The notes under the pieces are model-generated. The model was not told the origin of the DNA and searched no databases. It was given only the letters and a program-made list of their open reading frames with translations. A program made the position numbers and the translations under genes. Positions 16,014 through 22,834 of a stretch of DNA of 36,731 nucleotides are shown piece after piece (position 1 is the first letter of the stretch; each line of letters opens with the position of its first letter). Origin of the DNA: an uncultured Roseiflexus sp. (lineage in GTDB: Bacteria > Chloroflexota > Chloroflexia > Chloroflexales > Roseiflexaceae); assembly GCA_937935075.1 (NCBI GenBank), contig CALGYB010000168.1, positions 1 to 36,731 on the forward strand. Direction: 5' to 3'.

Positions 16014-16697
16014 TTACGGCACGAAGGTATACCCGATGTTACGCACCGTCAGAATGTGGCGTGGCTGATCGGCGTCGCGCTCGAGTTTGGCGCGCAATCG
16101 CCAGACCGAGGTGGCGACGATGCTGCGCGACTGCCGCGTGGTATAGCCCCAGATATGCTGAATGATCTGGCTCGTCGTGCAGACCTGACCGCTGCGTTTC
16201 ATCAGGAACGACAGCAGGTGCACCTCACGCGGCGTCAGTTCGACCGCCGGGCGGTCGGATGCCACACAGATCTGCCCGGCCGGATCGAGGACCCAACTGC
16301 CACAGCTCAACCGCTCGAGCGGCGGACGGCGCGCCTGCTGGCAGCGTCGCAGCACAGCGCCGATACGCGCAACGAATTCGGCGGCGGGGGTATATTTGGC
16401 GATGTAGTCATCGGCGCCGAGGCGCAGCCCCATAATGCGATCTTCGGCGCGTGCGCGTTGACTGTAGAAAACGACCGGCGTATCCAGGCTGCGCCGGATG
16501 CGGCGCAACACCTCGAACCCGTCGTAATCGTTCAGTTCTGCCTCGAGTATCACCATATCGGGCATACTGCCGAACACAGCGCGCAACGCATCGCGCCCGC
16601 CGCTCGAAGAACTGGTATGGTAGTGTGCGCGCTCGAGCAGGGCGGCAGTGATGCTCAGCGATGTGCTGTCGCTATCCACCAGATGAATGTGAGGCAT
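16014..16697 (-). CDS. OmpR-type regulator with atypical receiver (Asp replaced by Glu)
   Basis: A 227-residue two-domain protein. The receiver domain (about 3-115) has acidic residue Asp8 in LVDSDS (the usual second Asp is Ser9), Ser79 at the switch position and Lys101 in IAKYTP. The phospho-acceptor position in VILEAELNDYDG is Glu52, not Asp. The winged-helix domain (about 135-227) contains ELTPREVHLLSFLMKR and the recognition-helix region RQSRSIVATSVWRLRAKL, ending with IGYTFVP. It therefore most likely binds DNA without classical phosphorylation. No histidine kinase is adjacent. The ATG at 16695-16697 follows CAGGAGGAG ten nt upstream. Confidence 0.9.
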   Translation of the reverse strand: MPHIHLVDSDSTSLSITAALLERAHYHTSSSSGGRDALRAVFGSMPDMVILEAELNDYDGFEVLRRIRRSLDTPVVFYSQRARAEDRIMGLRLGADDYIAKYTPAAEFVARIGAVLRRCQQARRPPLERLSCGSWVLDPAGQICVASDRPAVELTPREVHLLSFLMKRSGQVCTTSQIIQHIWGYTTRQSRSIVATSVWRLRAKLERDADQPRHILTVRNIGYTFVP

Positions 16698-17275
16698 AGA
16701 GTCAAAACTCCTCCTGAACGTGTACCGCGAATAGCGTGACGATGATCGTGCGCACGATGTACAACCGCGTTTTTACCATGTCGCCGCCTCATTCGTCTAT
16801 CACGCAGTGCTCATCTTCTACTCAGATCACGGCGGCGCTCATTTTCAGAGCATCTCGGCGCACTGGCGGTTATGCTATCGTGTATGATATTTCTGACTTT
16901 TTGTGTGTTTTTGTCTCATGTTTTTGTTGTTTCAACTTCAATTGGCATACTATCTCATGTTTTTGTGCGACCCGCTGAAACGGTGCACACTGCCCTGGAG
17001 ACGCAGGCATTGCGCATGCCAGTGATGAGGGACGATAGACGAGGCGCTTGTCCGTCGCTCAGCGCGCCGCTCTGCGGGCGCAGGCGTCTCGCCCGCACGC
17101 TCGATCCTCCGGGGCGGCGGGGCGCCGTGCACTGGCGCCAGTCACAGCCATTCCGCCGCTCCCCTCCGCGCAGGCGGACGGTCGGCCGCAGGTCCTTCAG
17201 GGGCGATTTCAATCGCCGGCGGCCGCAGCGTCGCTTCTTGACAAATTATGCCTGTACCCGCCAGAACCGCGCGGC
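16698..17275. other. Intergenic region with an AT-rich island
   Basis: No supported gene. Positions about 16860-16970 are strikingly T-rich compared with the surroundings and contain the 14-bp word TCTCATGTTTTTGT twice, at 16914 and 16953. The rest is GC-rich and carries short palindromes. The small open frames here begin at unsupported starts and have odd composition. Confidence 0.55.
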
Positions 17276-17304
17276 TTGACCGATCTGTCGCATCGCTGTA
17301 CGAT
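17276..17304 (+). promoter_or_regulatory. Promoter of the frameshifted secreted-protein gene
   Basis: TTGACC (17276-17281) and TACGAT (17299-17304) are spaced by exactly 17 nt. Transcription would begin near 17311, giving a leader of about 105 nt that includes the perfect dyad at 17370-17394. Confidence 0.55.
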
Positions 17305-17369
17305 TTCGTGGTCCAGTATGGGGGACGACCTCAATCTTCGAGCGATCGATTTCTCCTGCACAAAAAGTC

Positions 17370-17394
17370 GGCGGTGTTCTGACAGAACACCGCC
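17370..17394 (+). promoter_or_regulatory. Perfect 12-bp dyad in the 5' leader
   Basis: GGCGGTGTTCTG, a single A, and CAGAACACCGCC form a perfect 25-nt palindrome. It ends 21 nt before the ATG at 17416 and 6 nt before the ribosome site AAGGAAGGGA. It could be a dimeric repressor operator or, in RNA, a stable hairpin controlling access to the start. No T run follows, so it is not a terminator. Confidence 0.65.
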
Positions 17395-17415
17395 ATCGCA
17401 AAGGAAGGGAAGACT

Positions 17416-18086
17416 ATGAACACGCGCAACCCCATCACACTGACCGTTATCTTCGCTGTTGCGGCAGTACTGGTGGCAGTCTCAGCTCTCGCGTATGCGG
17501 CCGGTGAGCAACAAGGGCAGGCTATCGCGCCAGCGCCCCACATGGTAGCGCCTGGCATGCAGGCGCCTCTGCCGCCGTATGTGTCAGACGTTCAATCGAC
17601 GATTAGCCCGGCAGCCCTGAGTTCCACGCTGAGTTACTACTTTATCAGCGGCAATACGTTTACGCCAGGCGGATCTGGTCCTTTTGCGCGCCAGGTGACC
17701 GGGTGTGTGAACCAGATGTCCCAGGGCGTTCCGTTCTCCGCACCGGTGCATTTGCCACAAGGATCGCAGGTTGTATCGATCACCCTCTATACATATGATC
17801 GGTGATCACGACAACCACCAGCACAGCCTATTTCATTTTGAACGATGGAAAGGGCAACGGCGGATATACGCCGTCTGCCAAAAGCCCACCCAATACGAGT
17901 GATTACCGGCAAACCAATAGCACAAACAACAACCCGACGACAATTGACAACCAGAACTACAACTATCTGGTCGAATGGCGTAAGGATCCGGACACGCCTG
18001 ATTCGCCTTTGCTGAGTCTGTGCGGGGTGCGGGTGGCGTACTATGCGCCGCTTGGCGCCGTGTACCTGCCGGTTATCGTGAAGTAG
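17416..18086 (+). pseudogene. Secreted beta-rich protein, interrupted by a frameshift
   Basis: Two consecutive reading frames look like one protein. The first (17416-17805, 129 residues) has a signal peptide, TLTVIFAVAAVLVAVSALAY then AAGEQ, and a region ending VHLPQGSQVVSITLYTYD. The second (GTG at 17802 to 18086, 94 residues) continues in the -1 frame with TTTSTAYFILNDGKGNGG and ends LCGVRVAYYAPLGAVYLPVI. In similar secreted Chloroflexota proteins I recall, the pattern 'HLP-G--V--L-LYYYD' runs directly into 'STAYL---DG-G', so a one-base deletion near 17800 is the simplest reading. Alternatives are a sequencing error, translational coupling through the GTGA overlap, or programmed slippage; no classical slippery heptamer is seen. 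Function unknown. Confidence 0.7.
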
Positions 18087-18101
18087 TCGATCATCCCGCA
18101 C

Positions 18102-18177
18102 CGGCGCGCCGGTGGCGCGCCCCTCCCTCCCTCCGTTCCCCGCGTTTCACCCGCACCGGCGCGCCACCGGCGCGCCC
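18102..18177. repeat. GC-rich palindromic direct repeats
   Basis: The word CACCGGCGCGCC followed by a second GGCGCGCCCCT occurs twice, at about 18100-18125 and 18152-18177. Each copy is itself nearly palindromic. It lies just after the secreted-protein gene and may mark its 3' end. Confidence 0.6.
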
Positions 18178-18267
18178 CTACCTGCCTCTGTTCCACGTCC
18201 CCACCGTCAGCGTGGAACGTGTGATGCAGCGGTGCCGTTGCATTGCAACGGCGCTACCTGGGACTCC

Positions 18268-18276
18268 TGGTACAAT
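18268..18276 (+). promoter_or_regulatory. Extended -10 promoter of the antiporter gene
   Basis: TGGTACAAT provides TACAAT with the TG of an extended -10. The upstream -35 match is poor. The transcript would start near 18283, about 52 nt before the ATG at 18335. Confidence 0.45.
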
Positions 18277-18334
18277 GGCGGCATCTTGCGCCTGGAATGT
18301 CCAAACGCGCACGTTGCACCTCGAAGGAACATCT

Positions 18335-19348
18335 ATGCTGCTGACGTGGCTGCTCTTCATCGTGTGCGCCGCTGTGATCCTGGTTGCCGGCACGCAACTC
18401 TCGCGCTACGGCGATGTCATCGCAGACATGACCGGTCTGGGACGCACGTGGATTGGCGTGGTGCTGCTGGCATCGGTGACGTCGCTGCCGGAATTGATCA
18501 CCGGGTTCAGTTCGGTTGCCATCTTTCGCGTGCCGAATATTGCCATGGGCGATATTGCCGGCAGTTGTATGTTCAATCTGCTGATCATCGCCATGCTCGA
18601 TGCGCTGCACGGTCCATCGCCGATCTCGGCGCGGGTGCATCAGGGGCAGGTGCTGTCGGCATCCTTCGGGGTCATTCTGCTCGGACTGGTCAGTTTGAGC
18701 ATCGTTTTAGGAGAGATGCTCCCGGTCATCGGTTGGATGAGCGTGTCGAGCGTGCTCTTCATCGTGATTTACCTGCTGGCGATGCGCACAATTTTCACCT
18801 ATGAGCAACGGCGCATTGTGGCGGAATTCGTCACCGAGATGGCCACGGAAACCGAGGCGAGCCATCCGTCGGCGGCGCGCGTCTATGGCTTGTTTACCCT
18901 CAACGCTATCCTCATCGTCGGCGCGGCGCTCTATCTTCCCGGGCTGGCTGAAACCCTGGCGGAGACAACGGGCCTGGGGCAAACCTTCTTCGGAACCATC
19001 TTCGTCGCCCTTTCGACATCGCTGCCCGAAGTGGTCGTCTCGATTGCGGCGCTGCGGATTGGCGCGATCGATATGGCGGTCGGCAATATCTTCGGCAGCA
19101 ACCTGTTCAATATCGGCATCCTGGCGCTCGATGATCTATTCTATACGCCGGGTCCGCTGCTGGCGGCGATTGAGACCTCACATATCATTGCCGTACTGGC
19201 GGCGATAATCATGACCGCAATTGCAATTGTGGGGCTGACCTATCGCAGCGATAGCAAACGGCTGTTCGTCGCCTGGGATGCGCTGGGCATTGCAGTCGTG
19301 TATGCGCTGGCGAATGTGGCGCTGTATCTGCAAGATGGTGTGCGCTGA
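18335..19348 (+). CDS. Sodium/calcium exchanger family (CaCA) membrane protein
   Basis: A 337-residue cation antiporter with about ten membrane helices and the two alpha repeats that define the CaCA superfamily. Alpha-1 contains GVVLLASVTSLPELITG and NIAMGDIAGSCMFNL; alpha-2 contains GTIFVALSTSLPEVVVS and DMAVGNIFGSNLFNI. The Glu and Asp/Asn residues in these repeats form the ion site. Alpha-1 has Asp and Cys (GDIAGSCMFN) where alpha-2 has the standard GNIFGSNLFN, so the two halves are not symmetric. The open frame extends upstream, but the ATG at 18335 has AAGGA at good distance and begins directly with the first helix. Calcium or another divalent/sodium exchange is inferred from the family. 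Confidence 0.88.
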   Translation: MLLTWLLFIVCAAVILVAGTQLSRYGDVIADMTGLGRTWIGVVLLASVTSLPELITGFSSVAIFRVPNIAMGDIAGSCMFNLLIIAMLDALHGPSPISARVHQGQVLSASFGVILLGLVSLSIVLGEMLPVIGWMSVSSVLFIVIYLLAMRTIFTYEQRRIVAEFVTEMATETEASHPSAARVYGLFTLNAILIVGAALYLPGLAETLAETTGLGQTFFGTIFVALSTSLPEVVVSIAALRIGAIDMAVGNIFGSNLFNIGILALDDLFYTPGPLLAAIETSHIIAVLAAIIMTAIAIVGLTYRSDSKRLFVAWDALGIAVVYALANVALYLQDGVR

Positions 19349-19370
19349 GGCATCGTACTATTCGCACGTG

Positions 19371-19410
19371 TTAAACTATTTCTTAATACCAGCAATACAG
19401 GGTATTAATA
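19371..19410 (+). promoter_or_regulatory. TTAA-type repeats upstream of the pstS-like gene (possible Pho box)
   Basis: TTAAAC at 19371, TTAATA at 19383 and TTAATA at 19405 lie 12 and 22 nt apart, close to multiples of a helical turn, on the same strand as the pstS-like gene. The segment also has the inverted repeat TAATACC / GGTATTA. It is the most AT-rich part of this intergenic space. PhoP/PhoB sites in other bacteria are direct repeats of this general kind. This is a suggestion only. Confidence 0.35.
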
Positions 19411-19485
19411 TTGATCTGATACACTTCGACACAGCAGGATGACCGCCTTTGTCAGACGGTTGTGCGATGCTGCACACAAGCACTG

Positions 19486-19491
19486 TATACT
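19486..19491 (+). promoter_or_regulatory. Candidate -10 of the pstS-like operon
   Basis: TATACT at 19486-19491 lies downstream of the TTAA repeats. No consensus -35 is at the right distance, which would fit an activator-dependent promoter. The leader to the GTG at 19577 would be about 79 nt. Confidence 0.4.
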
Positions 19492-19576
19492 CACACGTTC
19501 ATGTACAGGATTCTATTTGTGCATGCCGCGTTGCCAGAACCGGGGTACGACTGTACCCGCGTGGCAGGAGGGAACT

Positions 19577-20686
19577 GTGTTCAGCAGGCTGCATCGCAGT
19601 GGGATGGTTGTGATCGCCCTGTTTCTCTCAGCATGCGCTGGCGCTGCCTCACCGAATCCAGAGATTTCACTGTCTCCTCTTCCGACGTCTGTGCCAACTG
19701 CCACCCCGCAGGTCGCTGCGGCTCAACCAACGGCGACGCCCGCTCCAGAGCCGACGACGCTTCCCAATCTCAGTGGCGACATTGTGATCGATGGCTCAAG
19801 CACAGTGTACCCGATCACAGAACTCGCCATGCAGCAATTTGCAGCACTGGCGCCAAATGTTAACATTCAACTTGGCGTCAGCGGCACAGGCGGCGGATTC
19901 AAGAAATTCTGCGCGGGTATTACCGACATCTCCGACGCCTCGCGACCGATCAAACCGGACGAGAAAGAAATCTGCCGCGCCAATGCCATCGAGTTTGTCG
20001 AAATACCGATCGCCTTCGACGGCATTTCGGTTATTGTCAACCGCGAAAATACGTGGGCGCAGTGCATGACCGTCGATGAATTGAAACAGATGTGGACGCC
20101 CGAGTCCGAAGGGGTTATCACCACGTGGCGGCAGCTGCGCTCCGACTGGCCCGACCAGCCGTTCAAACTGTATGCGCCGGGGATTGACTCCGGTACACAC
20201 GACTATTTCACCGCTGCAATCGTCGGCAAGGAGGATGCCAGTCGCACTGACTATATCGGCAGCGAAGACGATTACGTCCTCATGCAGCGTGTTATTGAAG
20301 AGCGGGATGGTCTTGCATACGTCGGGTTCGCGTATTACCAGGAGTATACGGACAAAGTAAACGTTGTGGCAGTGGATGCAGGGCAGGGATGCGTGGTTCC
20401 CTCAACCGAGACGATTACCGATGGCACATACACGCCGCTCTCGCGACCACTCTTCATCTATGTGCGCGCCGACCGGCTCGATCGGCCGGACGTGCGGACT
20501 TTTGTCGAGTTCTACCTGGCCAATGCCGGGCAACTGGTGCGTGATGCGCGTTACATCTCATTGCCGCAGCGCGCCTATGAACTGGTGCAACAGCGTGTCG
20601 ATCGGCGAGTGACCGGTTCGATCTTCGACAAGCCTGTTCCGGTAGGCGTATCAATCGAAAAGTTGCTCGTCTTGGAGGGACAATGA
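19577..20686 (+). CDS. PstS-like phosphate-binding lipoprotein
   Basis: A 369-residue solute-binding lipoprotein of the PstS family. The GTG start at 19577 is set by the ribosome site AGGAGGG and gives a lipoprotein signal with lipobox LSAC near residues 17-20. A Pro/Thr-rich tether (about 25-65) follows. The binding fold begins DIVIDGSSTVYPITE, has the phosphate-loop region GVSGTGGGFKKFCAG, the DISDASRPIK segment, and the later GIDSGTHDYF motif that also contacts phosphate. The stop overlaps the kinase start (ATGA), so the two are translationally coupled. No pstC, pstA or pstB is in the window. A sensory rather than transport role is therefore plausible, but the ligand (phosphate or another oxyanion) is inferred. 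Confidence 0.88.
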   Translation: MFSRLHRSGMVVIALFLSACAGAASPNPEISLSPLPTSVPTATPQVAAAQPTATPAPEPTTLPNLSGDIVIDGSSTVYPITELAMQQFAALAPNVNIQLGVSGTGGGFKKFCAGITDISDASRPIKPDEKEICRANAIEFVEIPIAFDGISVIVNRENTWAQCMTVDELKQMWTPESEGVITTWRQLRSDWPDQPFKLYAPGIDSGTHDYFTAAIVGKEDASRTDYIGSEDDYVLMQRVIEERDGLAYVGFAYYQEYTDKVNVVAVDAGQGCVVPSTETITDGTYTPLSRPLFIYVRADRLDRPDVRTFVEFYLANAGQLVRDARYISLPQRAYELVQQRVDRRVTGSIFDKPVPVGVSIEKLLVLEGQ

Positions 20687-22422
20687 GACTCTCGATCCGG
20701 GCGAAGTTGCTGGCGGCGCTTGGCGTTGACCTGATTCTGATGCTGGTGCTGGGCAGTTTCGCGCTGCACCAGATGAGCATTATGAACCAGAAGGCGGATT
20801 TCGTCGTCAATCAGACGATCCTCTCGATCGATCTGGTCAATGCGATGAACGACGTGCTGCTGAACTACCGCAACCGGCAGATGGAGTACATCCTCAATAC
20901 TGCTCCCGCCGACAAACAGCGCATCGAAAAGGAATTGCTCGACCTCGAAACGCGCATGGACGGCATCTTCAGCGAGTATAGCGCCAGTTATCAGCCCGAT
21001 CAGACCGAACTCCAGATCTTTGAACAAACGCAGCAAGACTGGCAACGCTATGTGTTTCTGACCCACACCCAGTTTTTGCCGGCGAACCGCAACAGCAACA
21101 CCGGGAATGTGCATCCGTCGTTTGGTCGATTGTCGCCGCTCTATGGCAGTTTGCAGACGAACATTCAGAAGATCAGAACCCAGAGCCAGGCGCGCGCCGA
21201 GGCGGCGCGTGCGAGCGTCGAGACGGCATATTCAACCTCGCGCTTTGTGATTGTGAGCGAGACCATTCTGACGGTGTTCGTCTCTGCGGTGATCGGTCTG
21301 ACGCTCTCCGGCAATATTGCGCGGCGCATTCGCACACTGCGCGATGCAACCGTCGCCGTTTCGGGCGGCGACCTGAACCAGCGGGTGTCGCTGCGCGGCA
21401 GCGATGAATTGGTGCTGCTGGCGAATAATTTCAATCTGATGGTCACCAGCCTGCGCCAGCAGCGTCTGCTGCTCGAAGAGCGCAACGCCGAACTTTCGGC
21501 GAGCCTGGAGACACAACGCCGGCTGATGGAAGACCTGGTGCAGCGCAGGCAAGCAGAGGAAGCGGCGCATCGCGCGCAGGCGGCGGCGGAAGCAGCCAGT
21601 CACGCCAAAAGCATGTTCCTGGCGACGATGAGCCACGAACTGCGGACACCGCTGAACGCCATCCTGGGATATGTGCAGTTGTTATACCTGGAAGCGCAAA
21701 TGAGAGGAAAAACTGAAATGCTTTCCGATCTGGAACGTATTCGCTCGGCGGGTAAGCATCTGCTCACCATCATCAGCAACATTCTGGACTTCTCGAAAAT
21801 CGAGCAGGGCAGGATGAATGTCGAGATCGATACGTTCAGCGTCAGTGCCGTGGCGCATGAGGTGATCGGGATCATCGAGCCGCTGGCGCGCAATCGCAAC
21901 AATACCCTGACCCTGATATGCAAGCCCGACGTTGCGACCATGCAGTCCGACGCGGGTAAAGTGCGCCAGATTCTCTTCAATCTGTTGAGCAATGCGGTCA
22001 AGTTTACCGACAAAGGGACCATTACGCTGACCATCGAGCATGACCACAGAGCTGATGGCGATTGGGTGCGGTTTAGCGTTGCCGATACCGGCATCGGCAT
22101 TGCGCCGGAACAGATGAAGCGCCTGTTTCAGCCGTTCACTCAGGTGCATCAGAACAACGCATCGACAAAATACGGCGGCGCCGGTCTCGGGCTGGCGCTC
22201 AGTCAGCAGTTGTGCCGTCTGCTCGGCGGAGATATCTCGGTAACGAGCGAACTCGGCAAAGGATCGGTCTTTACGGTGTGTCTGCCAACCGTCATCAGCG
22301 CCGCTCATACGGCTGATGTCCGTCTCGATTTTGCCCAAAGCATGCGAGGCGCTATTCACCACGACGTGGATCATGCCACTACGGCGCCGTCATTGCCTAC
22401 GACCACGACCCTCAGCGCGTAG
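20683..22422 (+). CDS. Membrane sensor histidine kinase with extracytoplasmic helical domain and HAMP
   Basis: A 579-residue histidine kinase. Order: first membrane helix (about 8-30), an extracytoplasmic, probably four-helix-bundle sensor (31-178) like the 4HB-MCP type, second membrane helix (about 182-205), HAMP (205-258), a coiled coil (258-305), HisKA with His318 in MSHELRTPLNAILGY, and HATPase_c with N box (NLLSNAVKF), G1 (DTGIGI) and G2 (GGAGLGLAL). The C-terminal tail of about 40 residues is disordered. It overlaps the pstS-like gene by 4 nt and is followed 13 nt later by a response regulator gene, forming a three-gene set. The bundle could contact the phosphate-binding lipoprotein directly; this is inference. 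Confidence 0.92.
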   Translation: MRLSIRAKLLAALGVDLILMLVLGSFALHQMSIMNQKADFVVNQTILSIDLVNAMNDVLLNYRNRQMEYILNTAPADKQRIEKELLDLETRMDGIFSEYSASYQPDQTELQIFEQTQQDWQRYVFLTHTQFLPANRNSNTGNVHPSFGRLSPLYGSLQTNIQKIRTQSQARAEAARASVETAYSTSRFVIVSETILTVFVSAVIGLTLSGNIARRIRTLRDATVAVSGGDLNQRVSLRGSDELVLLANNFNLMVTSLRQQRLLLEERNAELSASLETQRRLMEDLVQRRQAEEAAHRAQAAAEAASHAKSMFLATMSHELRTPLNAILGYVQLLYLEAQMRGKTEMLSDLERIRSAGKHLLTIISNILDFSKIEQGRMNVEIDTFSVSAVAHEVIGIIEPLARNRNNTLTLICKPDVATMQSDAGKVRQILFNLLSNAVKFTDKGTITLTIEHDHRADGDWVRFSVADTGIGIAPEQMKRLFQPFTQVHQNNASTKYGGAGLGLALSQQLCRLLGGDISVTSELGKGSVFTVCLPTVISAAHTADVRLDFAQSMRGAIHHDVDHATTAPSLPTTTTLSA

Positions 22423-22435
22423 TGTGGAGGACTGC

Positions 22436-22810
22436 ATGGCTACCATTCTGGTTGCGGACGATTTTCTCGAAAATCGTGACATTCTGTGTCGGATGCTGGA
22501 ACTTGTCGGACATCGAACGGTGAGCGCCGCAAACGGGCAGGAAGCCATCGAACTGGCTCAGGCGCATCACCCTGACATTATTCTGATGGATCTGTCGATG
22601 CCGGTGCTGGACGGATGGGAAGCAACAACCCGGCTCAAGGCGATCGATGAGTTGCACCACATTCCAGTGCTTGCGGTCACAGGCCATGTGACACCGCATG
22701 AAATCCAGCGCGCCTTTGACGCAGGGTGCGTCGATTACATTGCAAAGCCGGTCGACTTCGAGCGTCTCATCGGGAAAGTGACGTCGTTAGTGAACGACGG
22801 CAAGGGTTGA
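22436..22810 (+). CDS. Single-domain response regulator (CheY-like)
   Basis: A 124-residue free-standing receiver domain. Acidic residues Asp8 and Asp9 (LVADDF), phospho-acceptor Asp52 (IILMDLSMP), the Thr switch in VLAVTGHV, and Lys in YIAKPVDF are all present, so it should be phosphorylated. It has no output domain, so it must act by protein contact, as CheY, SpoOF or DivK do. The ATG at 22436 is preceded by GTGGAGG. It lies 13 nt after the histidine kinase, making it the probable partner. The convergent neighbour is a STAS-domain membrane protein. Confidence 0.92.
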   Translation: MATILVADDFLENRDILCRMLELVGHRTVSAANGQEAIELAQAHHPDIILMDLSMPVLDGWEATTRLKAIDELHHIPVLAVTGHVTPHEIQRAFDAGCVDYIAKPVDFERLIGKVTSLVNDGKG

Positions 22811-22834
22811 AAGCAGAGCGGACGCTCGTCGCCA

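Noticed and set aside
16736-16978. Small 80-codon open frame
   Set aside because: Starts in the promoter region of the regulator and runs into the T-rich island; no ribosome site and no family features.
17238-17243. TTGACA as a -35 box
   Set aside because: No -10-like sequence is found 16-18 nt downstream; the promoter at 17276-17304 is better.
18020-18334. Upstream extension of the antiporter frame
   Set aside because: The extra residues are Arg/Pro rich and overlap the secreted-protein gene; the ATG at 18335 has a ribosome site and starts with the first helix.
19439-19576. Upstream extension of the PstS-like frame
   Set aside because: The GTG at 19577 has a near-perfect ribosome site and places the lipobox at a normal distance from the N-terminus.
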